A stretch of DNA of 64,000 nucleotides from the NCBI RefSeq assembly GCF_000583875.1, contig NZ_CP006571.1, positions 351,416 to 415,415 of the forward strand. Direction: 5' to 3'. A program made the position numbers and the translations under genes. Below the pieces are notes generated by a model that worked only from the letters and a program-made list of their open reading frames with translations, did not search any database and was not told the DNA's origin. Below are positions 35,592 to 44,685 of the stretch, in pieces (the first letter of the stretch is position 1; every line of letters begins with the position of its first letter). The DNA comes from Chlamydia avium 10DC88. Its GTDB lineage: Bacteria; Chlamydiota; Chlamydiia; Chlamydiales; Chlamydiaceae.

Positions 35592-36946
35592 TGAAAAAAG
35601 TCTTAATAGCCAATCGTGGAGAAATTGCTGTACGGATTATACGTGCGTGTCATGATCTAGGACTAGCAACTGTCGCAGTATATTCACTGGCAGATCAAGA
35701 GGCATTACATGTATTACTAGCAGACGAAGCAGTGTGCATTGGAGAACCTCAATCTGCTAAATCCTACTTAAAAATCTCTAATATTTTAGCAGCTTGCGAA
35801 ATCACAGGAGCTGATGCCGTCCATCCAGGTTATGGTTTTTTAAGTGAAAACCCCAACTTTGCCTCCATATGTGAGAGTTGCGGTCTTACCTTCATAGGCC
35901 CTAGTTCAGAATCCATTAAAATGATGGGAGATAAAATAGCCGCTAAACAATTAGCAAAGAAAGTAAAATGTCCCGTAATTCCTGGATCTGAAGGCGTTAT
36001 TAAAGATGAATCTGAAGGGTTAAAAATAGCAGAAAAAATTGGTTTTCCTATAGTTATCAAAGCTGTTTCCGGAGGAGGAGGGCGAGGAATTCGTATAGTA
36101 CAAGAGAAAGATGAGTTTTTTAAAGCTTTCTCAGCAGCAAAAGCAGAAGCAGAAGCAGGCTTCAATAACCCAGATGTATACATTGAAAAATTTATAGAAA
36201 ATCCTAGACACCTTGAAGTACAAATTCTAGGAGATAAACATGGAAACTATGTTCATCTAGGGGAAAGAGATTGTACAATACAACGACGTAGACAAAAACT
36301 CATAGAAGAAACGCCGAGCCCTATTCTTACCCCTGAATTGCGGGCTAAAGTAGGAAAGGTAGCCATAGACTTAGCAAAAAGTGCAAATTATTACTCCGTA
36401 GGTACGGTAGAATTCTTATTAGATAAAGATAGGAAATTCTACTTCATGGAAATGAATACGCGTATTCAGGTAGAACATACGATTACAGAAGAAGTCACAG
36501 GAATAGATCTTCTTAAAGAACAAATCTATGTAGCTATGGGTAAAAAGCTCACTTGGAAACAGAAGAACATAACTTTCAAAGGTCATGTCATTCAGTGTCG
36601 TATCAATGCTGAAGATCCTAGCAATAATTTTTCTCCCTCTCCAGGCAAATTGGACTACTATCTCCCACCAGCAGGTCCATCTATACGTGTAGATGGAGCA
36701 TGCTATAGTGGATACGCAATTCCTCCTTACTACGATTCCATGATCGCTAAGGTTATTTCTAAAGGGAAAAATAGAGAAGAAGCAATAGCTATAATGAAAA
36801 GAGCATTAAAAGAATTCCACATCGGGGGGATTAGTTCTACTATTCCTTTTCATCAATTCATGCTGGACAATCCTAAATTTGTTAATTCTGAGTACGATAT
36901 TAACTATATCGATAATCTTTTATCTCAAGGTGACCCTTTATTTTAG
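35591..36946 (+). CDS. accC: biotin carboxylase of acetyl-CoA carboxylase
   Basis: AccC (451 residues) carboxylates the biotin on AccB using ATP and bicarbonate. It shows the start KVLIANRGEIAVRIIRAC, HPGYGFLSEN, the ATP-grasp glycine loop SGGGGRGIRIV, and the catalytic EMNTRIQVEH. Length is standard. It is last in the rpe-efp-accB-accC run; no clear terminator follows before the accessory patch. Confidence 0.96.
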   Translation: MKKVLIANRGEIAVRIIRACHDLGLATVAVYSLADQEALHVLLADEAVCIGEPQSAKSYLKISNILAACEITGADAVHPGYGFLSENPNFASICESCGLTFIGPSSESIKMMGDKIAAKQLAKKVKCPVIPGSEGVIKDESEGLKIAEKIGFPIVIKAVSGGGGRGIRIVQEKDEFFKAFSAAKAEAEAGFNNPDVYIEKFIENPRHLEVQILGDKHGNYVHLGERDCTIQRRRQKLIEETPSPILTPELRAKVGKVAIDLAKSANYYSVGTVEFLLDKDRKFYFMEMNTRIQVEHTITEEVTGIDLLKEQIYVAMGKKLTWKQKNITFKGHVIQCRINAEDPSNNFSPSPGKLDYYLPPAGPSIRVDGACYSGYAIPPYYDSMIAKVISKGKNREEAIAIMKRALKEFHIGGISSTIPFHQFMLDNPKFVNSEYDINYIDNLLSQGDPLF

Positions 36947-37030
36947 TGCGTAATATTAAAAGCTAAAGCTATTACAATTTCAGACACCCTCCCTAGCCAA
37001 AATAGAAAACTTAGTCACTGAGTTACTTTG

Positions 37031-37495
37031 TTATCTTCTAGCTGGCGGGAAGGGGGGGTTCTGGTGTATATGGTAAATACGACTATGTTGCAGACTTTGT
37101 TGAAATCCGGATTTAATTTTTCTAACAGCATACGCTTGCATAGAACGCTCTCGAATTTCCGCCATAGCTTTATCTACTAATACTGCTGCCACTGTGTGAG
37201 CACCTACTTGTATTTGATAATTAAAAACAGTCTCTGTAACTTGCTGAAGATCTAATCTAACATTTCCCTGTGTGAGGATTTCACTTCTAGCTGAATTCCT
37301 CCAAAAATTAGAAAAGGATATTTTATTAATGAGAACTTTCACATCACGCTTACATGTTTTTACAATATTTTCTAGTCTAGAAGTATGATTAGGCCAAGAG
37401 TGTAGGGGGATGACGAAGATTCTTTGAGAGTTTGAGGTCCCCGGGAAAGCTGAATGATACGCACAGCTACAATAAGTAGCGTGTATAGAAGACAT
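37031..37495 (-). CDS. unknown small protein
   Basis: A 154-residue protein I cannot identify. It has a strong ribosome site (CGAGGAAG, five bases before the ATG), which argues that it is real. There is no signal peptide or membrane segment. The centre reads QQVTETVFNYQIQVGAHTVA and looks mixed alpha/beta; a helical basic stretch follows (AEIRERSMQAYAVRKIKSGF); the end is PPFPPARR. It faces accC convergently and borders a decayed region, so it may be a lineage-specific accessory gene. Confidence 0.5.
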   Translation of the reverse strand: MSSIHATYCSCAYHSAFPGTSNSQRIFVIPLHSWPNHTSRLENIVKTCKRDVKVLINKISFSNFWRNSARSEILTQGNVRLDLQQVTETVFNYQIQVGAHTVAAVLVDKAMAEIRERSMQAYAVRKIKSGFQQSLQHSRIYHIHQNPPFPPARR

Positions 37496-37500
37496 ACTAC

Positions 37501-38112
37501 TTCCTCGAAAATTTAGCTGTAAAATTATATAATATTTTTACATTTGATTATTTCTTAACAAACGCCCTCTCTAACGTATTCTCTAGTACCTTGAAAAGAT
37601 TAAATAACATCCTTCTAGTTATAGATAATGTAAAAAACTGGACTAGATCAATTGCCAATATATTCTCTCTGACAGTGCACAACACAATCTTATGTACGTC
37701 AAGTTTATCTACTCAAGAAGAGGGGGTGGGAGGAGGTACCATACGATTAAGATTCCTATGCTTCTTCGATGAAAATTCATGCCCTGATGGTACTACAAAA
37801 AATCCTTCTATATGTGATGAATAGACAAATTCCAGAATATTGCTTTAAGTCCACACGAAATTCTTCCTTTATCTACAGGAAGTTTAGCAACCTTCTCTGG
37901 TCCTGCAATATACCGAACTATGAGAGATCGCATGTGAAATTACAATTACTCTTATTGTTAAACAGATCAATACATCTCAGTCCCAAGAAAAGAAAATCTT
38001 CGTAGTTACTGCAGTATTTATTGAACAAGACTAGAATTTAAAGTCATATGATGGTGGAATTATTCTTCCTTCAGGAAGAAGAAATAAGAAAAAGGTCTTC
38101 TGCGTTACTTAA
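37501..38112 (+). pseudogene. decayed gene remnant in an 878-base gene-poor stretch
   Basis: Between 37496 and 38373 there is no intact gene, but successive open stretches switch frame like a broken one. Frame A is open from 37501 to 37824 (ending DGTTKNPSICDE). A second frame carries IALSPHEILPLSTGSLATFSG and AIYRTMRDRM around 37840-37935. Frame A resumes as CEITITLIVKQINTSQSQ to FIEQD near 38030, then SYDGGIILPSGRRNKKKVFC to 38112. These pieces read as plausible beta-rich protein; no family is recognised. The last 260 bases show nothing further. Confidence 0.4.
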
Positions 38113-38373
38113 TTGACAAACAATAAATGAACGATCTACGCGGGTGACATGGGAATGATATTCAAATATGTGAGACTAAGAGTATTCTGTTGTGATTTGA
38201 ACGCAACACGAAAGGTCTGATAATATGAATTATGTTGCATCAGATTGTAGAGTCATCTCAATATAACCTATGGCACGTTCTAGGTCACCAATCTACAACA
38301 ATCCAGATTCATTGCGTTTTAAAAAAATTTTTATATACTAGATCGATTTAATCAAATAATTAGTACAGTCCTT

Positions 38374-38796
38374 ATGCCTCAAACTAGTTCCATAGCCATA
38401 CAATGTTCTTCAAATTATGATTCCCCAGTATACTGTAATCTAACTACCAAAGAAATGGCCTTCATTCAACGTAGATCCTGTTATAGACTATTCTTAGATA
38501 CTATGATTGTAGTACTTGGGTTTTCCACACTGATTTCTATGTGCATAGCAATCTTTTTCTTTAGTGGCCTCAATATGTTGAATCTAACGACCATCGTCAT
38601 AGTATCTGTACTCATGGCATTGGGAATTTTATTTATTAGCATTGGCACATTGTTCCTTATTAACAATATAGATCAAGGAATCTCAGGAATTTTAAGAGAC
38701 CGATTAACTGAAGCAAATAAAAAAATACAAGAGCTGACTGACCTTAATAATACCAACTCCATACCAGATCCTGTCCAAGAATCCTCTAATCCCTAA
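38374..38796 (+). CDS. small inclusion-membrane-type protein
   Basis: A 140-residue protein with the bilobed hydrophobic pattern of Inc proteins: two segments at about 41-66 and 70-96 (MIVVLGFSTLISMCIAIFFF; TIVIVSVLMALGILFISIG) with a short turn. A helical polar segment follows (GILRDRLTEANKKIQELTDL) that could form a coiled coil, and a short disordered tail. The N-terminal 40 residues are polar, as for type III secreted Incs. No name can be given. It follows the decayed region and precedes a lipoprotein. Confidence 0.65.
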   Translation: MPQTSSIAIQCSSNYDSPVYCNLTTKEMAFIQRRSCYRLFLDTMIVVLGFSTLISMCIAIFFFSGLNMLNLTTIVIVSVLMALGILFISIGTLFLINNIDQGISGILRDRLTEANKKIQELTDLNNTNSIPDPVQESSNP

Positions 38797-38998
38797 AAAA
38801 CAATCAACCAACAATAGAAAAAGAAACTATTTTCTACTTCCTACAGAATTGTTTTCATCTTGTACAGTACACACATCTTCCTTAACTTAAGGAGAATCAG
38901 AATAAAATTAGTTTTTCAATCTTTTTATCGCAAACAAAGTTACAAATTGTTAGTGTATTCTTGCTGTAAACCAAATATTGTGAAAATGAGGTAATAAT

Positions 38999-39763
38999 AT
39001 GAGCAAAAGCCACGTTTTTCTATCAAAAATCAAGTCGTTAAGCTATTTGCTTCTAGCTGCAGCTGCTGTACTTATTTCCGGATGCGAATCTGAAGATGTT
39101 TTCGTTAAAGATCCTTCTGAAGCTCAAGAGGCTGTAGATGTTTCTCCTCGATTTACAGAAATTGGTGATAGTAATTCTATATGGCTAGAAATTCAAGAAC
39201 GCTCCAGTTTTAACCATACAAATGTTGTACCTATCGTTCTTTATGATGATCTAATGAATCCTGAAGTAAGAGCTACTGTTATTGGATCTGCTTGGGCTGT
39301 TCCCGTGGATATCCAATCTGCAATCCGTGTATTTAACTCCCGCAACAAATCAGAACGATCCTCAGAAAAGGTTCTCAATGAGAATTGTGCTGATATTAAC
39401 GTGATCCTTTTAGAAAGCGATCCTAATCATACTTCTCATGTTTCAGGAATACTCTGTGGTGTTAACCAACAAGAATTTACAATTTTATGCGAGAGATTCC
39501 CTCATCATAGTCTTCTGCCCACACTAGTATCTAAGTCAGAAAATGATACAACTGTATACAGCTGCGGCTATGTGTTTTCTGTAACTGATCCTAACTTTAT
39601 CTCCTTACCCGGAGACCAACCTTCTGCAGAACGATTCCTAGAAATCTGGGCAGCTATTGACTCTGACATAGTTCAGAATGCCTATGGTCAAAAATTCATA
39701 GATGACTTTGTCCAAACAACTTTCCTAGCTAATGGAGATAGTATCGAAAGTTTAATTAAATAA
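38999..39763 (+). CDS. putative lipoprotein, unknown
   Basis: A 254-residue exported protein. The signal peptide (SYLLLAAAAVLISGC) ends in a lipobox with Cys at residue 28, so it should be lipidated. The mature part is acidic and mixed alpha/beta (VVPIVLYDDLMNPEVRATVI, DINVILLESDPNHTSHVSG) with four further Cys that could form periplasmic disulfides. A ribosome site (GAGGT) precedes the ATG and a terminator follows. No family is recognised. Confidence 0.75.
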   Translation: MSKSHVFLSKIKSLSYLLLAAAAVLISGCESEDVFVKDPSEAQEAVDVSPRFTEIGDSNSIWLEIQERSSFNHTNVVPIVLYDDLMNPEVRATVIGSAWAVPVDIQSAIRVFNSRNKSERSSEKVLNENCADINVILLESDPNHTSHVSGILCGVNQQEFTILCERFPHHSLLPTLVSKSENDTTVYSCGYVFSVTDPNFISLPGDQPSAERFLEIWAAIDSDIVQNAYGQKFIDDFVQTTFLANGDSIESLIK

Positions 39764-40100
39764 AAAATCTTCATAAAAGAAAAAATTTCTCTTCATATAA
39801 GAAAAGCCTGATGAGGCTTTTCTTATTCAAAAAAAATCTCTTCTATCAAATTTATCAATGTCTACCCATTTATAAGCTCAGTGAAGACTACTAGCCAATA
39901 GACTGTATAAATTGCAGACCAAAAACTTTTACAAGTATTTTGAAAGATATTAATATTATTCCAATAAAGAGCTAATAACTAATGATTTAACTCATAGATG
40001 ATATTACGTTTTGAGTAGTATTTATTTACTTATAGCATAATCACTAAAACACCTGACTATGCAGTCAAATATAACTTATAAAAGTTAAATAGAGACAATC
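39764..40100. other. intergenic stretch between the lipoprotein gene and the queuine transporter
   Basis: This 337-base stretch contains only the terminator above. The remainder is AT-rich with no credible reading frame, repeat or RNA gene. Confidence 0.5.
39797..39826 (+). terminator. Rho-independent terminator of the lipoprotein gene
   Basis: ATAAGAAAAGCCT pairs with AGGCTTTTCTTAT around GATG. The T-rich right arm stands in for a separate T tract. It starts 34 bases after the stop codon. Confidence 0.8.
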
Positions 40101-40787
40101 GTGTTAAGTAATGAAGTTATCTTTTTCGCTCAGGCTTCTCTTATCATTATTCTAGGAATCACTTTTGCTTCGAGAAGTATAGCATGGCTAACAGCCTGGT
40201 TATCTACACTATCTATAATTATGAATGTTTTCGTATTAAAACAAATCATTCTGTATGGCCTAGAGGTAACTTCAGCGGATGTTTATCTCATTGGGATGCT
40301 ATCTTCCTTAAACTACTCGAGAGAACTCTATGGAAGGAATAAAGTTAATGAAGCCATGTTTGGTTCATGGATCATTACTGTGGCTTTCCTAATTATCACT
40401 CAGCTACATCTAGCTCTTATTCCTTCTAGCAATGACGTTTCTCAACCACATTTTATTGCCTTATTTTCTCCTACTCTTAGGCTAATTATAGCATCTCTAA
40501 TTACCCTAATTTGCGTACAAACTATAGATCTTGTGATTTTTACCTATCTAAAAAAGTTATTTCATAATAAAGCTTTCGGGACTCGCTCTGCTTTATCCCT
40601 TATTCTATCGCAAATTCTAGACACTCTCCTATTTTCATTTTTAGGTCTCTATGGACTAGTAGCTAATCTCGCCCATGTTATGCTTTTTGCTTTCATTACG
40701 AAAATGTTTATAATCATCTTGTCCATTCCCATGGTGTCTCTAGGAAAATTTCTAAAAACTAAGATTAAACTAAATCATATTCCATAA
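40101..40787 (+). CDS. yhhQ: YhhQ/VUT-family queuine (queuosine precursor) transporter
   Basis: A 228-residue membrane protein with about six segments in the YhhQ / vitamin-uptake-transporter (DUF165) family. Typical features are the early NVFVLKQIILYGLEVTSADVY region, NYSRELYGR and, late, SLILSQILDTLLFSFLGLYG. The neighbour 118 bases on is tgt, which inserts the imported base into tRNA, so the substrate is very probably queuine; published work has described YhhQ-Tgt queuine salvage in Chlamydia. Start is GTG at 40101. Confidence 0.87.
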   Translation: MLSNEVIFFAQASLIIILGITFASRSIAWLTAWLSTLSIIMNVFVLKQIILYGLEVTSADVYLIGMLSSLNYSRELYGRNKVNEAMFGSWIITVAFLIITQLHLALIPSSNDVSQPHFIALFSPTLRLIIASLITLICVQTIDLVIFTYLKKLFHNKAFGTRSALSLILSQILDTLLFSFLGLYGLVANLAHVMLFAFITKMFIIILSIPMVSLGKFLKTKIKLNHIP

Positions 40788-40905
40788 AAATTATTATGAT
40801 TCATTGCTTTAGAAATTCTATTTACAGGAAAGTAATCACAAGATACTCTGATTCCCTATTTCTAGTCATATAAGCAAAAATTAAAAATCCTAGCTTCCTA
40901 GAACC

Positions 40906-42024
40906 GTGGCACTAAAATTTCATGTTCTTCACCAGTCTAAAAAATCACAAGCTCGTGTCTGTCAAATAGAAACAGCTCACGGAACAATTGATACTCCTGC
41001 TTTTGTCCCTGTAGCAACAAATGGTGCTCTGAAAGGTGTTTTAGATCACAGCCGTATTCCCTTAATGTTTTGTAATACATACCATCTACTTGTACATCCA
41101 GGAACCCAACATATTGCTGCTATGGGAGGTCTACATAAATTTATAAATCGCCATGCTCCTATTATAACAGACTCGGGAGGGTTTCAAATTTTTAGCCTTG
41201 CTTATGGTTCTGTAACAGAAGAAATCAAAAGTAAAGGAAAGAAAAAACACTCTTCATCTATTTTAAATATTACTGATGATGGGGTCTGGTTTAAATCTTA
41301 TCGTGATGGAAGCAAGCTTTTCTTATCTCCAGAAACATCAGTTCAAGCACAAAAAGATCTAGGGGCTGATATTATCATTCCCTTAGATGAACTCCTTCCC
41401 TTTCATACTGATACAAACTATTTTCTATCCTCTTGTTCTCGTACGTATATCTGGGAAAAACGTTCTTTAGATTATCATAGACAATCCCCTGGATATCAAT
41501 CTATGTATGGAGTCATCCACGGGGGAATTGATCCAAAACAAAGAAAAATAGGCTGTCAATTTGTTGAAGAACATCCTTTTGATGGATTTGCTATCGGTGG
41601 AAGTCTAGGAAGAAACTTTCAGGAAATGGTCAATGTTGTTGATATTACAATGAGATATCTATCTAAAGATCGTCCTGTACACTTATTAGGAATTGGAGAT
41701 CTTCCTTCTATACGAGCTGCTGTAAAATTTGGGATTGATTCCTTTGATAGTTCCTACCCTACGAAAATAGCGCGTCACGGACTAATTCTTTCTTCTCCTA
41801 AGCCCATAAAAATTGATAATCATGCCTATTCTCAAGATCCTACGCCCATAGATCCCAACTGCCATTGTCTTACATGCACTTCGAATATCTCTAAAGCTTA
41901 TCTCCATCATCTATTCAAAGTACATGAGCCAAATGCCGGTATATGGGCATCTATTCATAATCTACATTATATGCAAGAGGTAATGAAAACTATTCGAGAA
42001 CAAATTCTTAATGATGAAATTTAA
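40906..42024 (+). CDS. tgt: tRNA-guanine transglycosylase
   Basis: Tgt (372 residues) exchanges guanine 34 of GUN-anticodon tRNAs for a queuosine precursor or queuine. Seen are the substrate loop TDSGGFQIFSLAYGS, HGGIDPKQRK, GFAIGGSLGRN, and the zinc site CHCLTC with a later His in KAYLHHLFKVHEP. No de novo queuosine genes are in this window; pairing with YhhQ suggests direct use of host queuine. Start is GTG at 40906. Confidence 0.95.
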   Translation: MALKFHVLHQSKKSQARVCQIETAHGTIDTPAFVPVATNGALKGVLDHSRIPLMFCNTYHLLVHPGTQHIAAMGGLHKFINRHAPIITDSGGFQIFSLAYGSVTEEIKSKGKKKHSSSILNITDDGVWFKSYRDGSKLFLSPETSVQAQKDLGADIIIPLDELLPFHTDTNYFLSSCSRTYIWEKRSLDYHRQSPGYQSMYGVIHGGIDPKQRKIGCQFVEEHPFDGFAIGGSLGRNFQEMVNVVDITMRYLSKDRPVHLLGIGDLPSIRAAVKFGIDSFDSSYPTKIARHGLILSSPKPIKIDNHAYSQDPTPIDPNCHCLTCTSNISKAYLHHLFKVHEPNAGIWASIHNLHYMQEVMKTIREQILNDEI

Positions 42025-42030
42025 TCCATG

Positions 42031-42055
42031 AAATTATCTCATTGTGGGATAGTTT
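42031..42055 (+). terminator. probable terminator of tgt
   Basis: AAATTATCTCA pairs with TGGGATAGTTT around TTG (11 base pairs including two G-T), followed by AATTT. It starts six bases after the tgt stop. Confidence 0.6.
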
Positions 42056-42121
42056 AATTTACAGAAAACTCACTCAAAAGCAAAATTTTGTCCTCTATAG
42101 ACTACTAAATCCCCCGATTCA

Positions 42122-42544
42122 TTACTTTCTAGAACTTTGAGATACAATAAGGAGACAGGAAATTGCACAAAATGCTAATGCAGATGCCATAGGTATAGTA
42201 ATAAATCCAAAAATGAATAACTTAGTGGAACAAGACACTCTACCACAAATTTCTAATGTCATTCCTGATATTTCTTGAAGACAAATTTGATAAACAGCAA
42301 TCCCCATTCCTATAAGAGACATAGGTAGTGCATAGATTTTCACTAAGGCATCATCACGATATGTAGCAATTCCCAAAATAATGGATAAAGGGAATAAACA
42401 AATCCTTTGATAATAACATAAAACACAGGGTTCTATGTTCAATAGATAACTATAATAAACACTAGTTATTGTTCCTATACAACAAATTAACCAAGCAAAA
42501 TATAAACTATAGTTACGCAGTAACTTAATCATTAACGTCCTCAT
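42122..42544 (-). CDS. dsbB: disulfide bond formation protein DsbB
   Basis: A 140-residue, four-helix membrane protein of the DsbB family, which reoxidises DsbA and passes electrons to quinone. The first Cys pair is CVLC in EPCVLCYYQRICLFPL, and the second pair is in LEICGRVSCSTKLF. It overlaps the upstream thioredoxin-fold gene by 20 bases, making a coupled DsbA-DsbB pair. Disulfide formation is central to chlamydial elementary bodies, whose envelope is cross-linked by cysteine-rich proteins. Confidence 0.88.
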   Translation of the reverse strand: MRTLMIKLLRNYSLYFAWLICCIGTITSVYYSYLLNIEPCVLCYYQRICLFPLSIILGIATYRDDALVKIYALPMSLIGMGIAVYQICLQEISGMTLEICGRVSCSTKLFIFGFITIPMASALAFCAISCLLIVSQSSRK

Positions 42545-43241
42545 TCTGTAAATGACGTATTTGTCGAATGGCGCGCTCTAATTCTTCAAAAGTGGGATCT
42601 TCTATTAAGTAATCCCCGACAACAGCAGTGGGCGTTGCTAACTGTCCTCCTAATACCTGAGAGCCATAAATATTATTTTTCTTGATTTGTTCATCATACT
42701 GACGATCATTTACACACTGCATTAAACCTTTGGGATTGATTGCACGTCCAGAATATGTCTGTAATCCTTCAGCAAGCTTTGTTAATACTTCAGGAGTTGC
42801 CCAACGCTTTCCCTCTTCCTTGGGATACATAAGTAGCCTATGAAAATATTCAACATAAGCATTAACATCGGGATGACGAGGATCATGATGGTAAATACAC
42901 ATCAAAGCCTGAGCTGCAGGCTTTGATCCACGAATAAAACACACAGGAATTAACGTAAAAGATACCTCTCCAGTATCTATATAATGTTGCTTTAATAAAG
43001 GGAAAACTTCAGTAGTAAATTCTGTACATGCTGAGCATGAAGGTTCTTCAAACACTGTAATATTAATAGGAGCATAGGGGCTGCCCAATGTAGGGAAATG
43101 TTTAGCATTTGTAGGAATATGAGATTTAGGAGGAAGAAGAGTATGCTTTTTATAAAACATTAAACAAAAAGCAAATATAAAAAAAATGCTGGTAATGACA
43201 ACAAGGATCTTTTTATTCAAAATACTTTCTCTTTTCTTCAA
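42525..43241 (-). CDS. dsbA: DsbA-like thiol:disulfide oxidoreductase
   Basis: A 238-residue exported thioredoxin-fold protein. An N-terminal membrane anchor (residues ~11-29) precedes the domain. The active site is CSAC in FEEPSCSACTEF, and the cis-Pro loop is GQLATPTAV. This DsbA/DsbG-type enzyme (DSBA, Thioredoxin_4 family) introduces disulfides into periplasmic and outer-membrane proteins. Partner of the overlapping dsbB. Confidence 0.88.
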   Translation of the reverse strand: MKKRESILNKKILVVITSIFFIFAFCLMFYKKHTLLPPKSHIPTNAKHFPTLGSPYAPINITVFEEPSCSACTEFTTEVFPLLKQHYIDTGEVSFTLIPVCFIRGSKPAAQALMCIYHHDPRHPDVNAYVEYFHRLLMYPKEEGKRWATPEVLTKLAEGLQTYSGRAINPKGLMQCVNDRQYDEQIKKNNIYGSQVLGGQLATPTAVVGDYLIEDPTFEELERAIRQIRHLQNEDVND

Positions 43242-43427
43242 ATCTCATAAAGAAATTAGAAATAAAACAAAGAAATAAAAATTGAAATGCATTTTTTCAC
43301 TACGAATGATCGAGAAATAGTCCAATGTGCTCAGTGATTCCTAAAGAATCAACGCTAAAAATATAAAAACCTTTTAGTTTTATTATTTTCTCTCTATGGA
43401 TAAGAAAAACTTCCTCTTTTTCTTTGT

Positions 43428-44654
43428 ATGGATAAAGAAAGCATAGAAAACATCTATAAGCATTTTCGCTATCGATTTTTTAAATTTAGCATTCTTCCTG
43501 CTTTTTTAGGATTGCTATTGATCTGCACTCCCAGCATTCTCGATTATCACGATACTGCCATTATTCTATCGAACAGAATATGTGGGCTACTGCTTATCCT
43601 ATTAGCATCACTATCTTTTATCCATCGTTCTGTACTCTGGCTTGGAGTATTCATAGGCATGTGGGAAACTATGTTTCCCTGTTTAATGAAAAGTTCTTCC
43701 ACTGTTTTTGCAAACGACACCTTAATTGGTTTTGCTATTTTCGCTACTGTCTGTATTCCTCCTACCCGACCAGATCCTTTAGAAGTTGGCCCTACTCTTC
43801 CTGAAGGCATTCCTTATAATCCCTCTTCAGGAGGAAGACGAGCTGCTGTTTTAATACTCAGTTTATTAGGTTGGCTACAATCACGCTATCTCACAGCTTC
43901 AACACTAGGAATTACCCAGTCTTCCTATGAATCTTTGTTTTTTATTTATCCCGCAATGATGACTTCTTATTCTCTTTTGGTGGTATTGACCCTATCCGGA
44001 GGAGAGCGTCGTTGGCACACAAGACCAAAAATTGTCATTGTAACAGCAGTTACTCTTCTATCCACTATGGTGATGACTCTTCTTCTAATTACTTTGAAAC
44101 ATTTATGTCCCGAAAATTGGCTATGTTTATCCCTTACTATACAACCTGCTATTGCTAGTGTCTTTGCCTATGATGAACTCAGAGCTGCATTTTCCTACCT
44201 TGCACAATTCTCAAAGAAAAAAACTGAACTCTTTCATTTAGCATTATTTGGATCTGAATATTATAAAGAATCTTTATTTTGGGAAGAACGTACAGTTCTT
44301 CCTTTTAGCAAGGCATGCAAACAGGCATTCTTGGGGATATCCTTCCCTATAAATCTAGTTTTATCTATTTTTCTTTCTGTTATTTGTATGAAATCTGGTT
44401 ATGGGAGATCTTTTAGTGGGACACTAAGAAATTATATCAGTATGTGCTGTTGGTTTATTACTGTGTTATCGATACTCTCTTTTGCTGAAAGTCTCCGACG
44501 TTTACGATGGTTTTGTCTTATTTTTAGCTCTGCTATTCTTCTTTCTCCTGTTTTCTTTCATATTCCCTTAAAATCTCCTTTTCTTATTCCTATAATCATT
44601 CTAGGCATTACTTTAATTATTTTGCCTATAGGGAAAATACAACAAAAAAAGTAA
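43428..44654 (+). CDS. polytopic membrane protein, unknown
   Basis: A 408-residue protein with about ten hydrophobic segments. The first block (LPAFLGLLLICTPSILDYHD; NRICGLLLILLASLSFI; WLGVFIGMWETMFPCLM) resembles SPW-repeat membrane domains, but that is a weak match. A short hydrophilic loop follows (TRPDPLEVGPTLPEGIPYN), then further segments. No transporter motif is seen. It is divergent from dsbA and convergent with an Inc-like gene. Confidence 0.6.
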   Translation: MDKESIENIYKHFRYRFFKFSILPAFLGLLLICTPSILDYHDTAIILSNRICGLLLILLASLSFIHRSVLWLGVFIGMWETMFPCLMKSSSTVFANDTLIGFAIFATVCIPPTRPDPLEVGPTLPEGIPYNPSSGGRRAAVLILSLLGWLQSRYLTASTLGITQSSYESLFFIYPAMMTSYSLLVVLTLSGGERRWHTRPKIVIVTAVTLLSTMVMTLLLITLKHLCPENWLCLSLTIQPAIASVFAYDELRAAFSYLAQFSKKKTELFHLALFGSEYYKESLFWEERTVLPFSKACKQAFLGISFPINLVLSIFLSVICMKSGYGRSFSGTLRNYISMCCWFITVLSILSFAESLRRLRWFCLIFSSAILLSPVFFHIPLKSPFLIPIIILGITLIILPIGKIQQKK

Positions 44655-44685
44655 CATTAGATCTATTTTAGCCTACTTACATAAC

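Noticed and set aside
35830..36183. 117-codon minus-strand frame within accC
   Set aside because: It is a shadow of the strongly conserved accC reading frame.
37591..38005. Two small overlapping open frames as intact genes
   Set aside because: They lack convincing starts, and the apparent coding signal jumps frame, which fits a decayed gene better.
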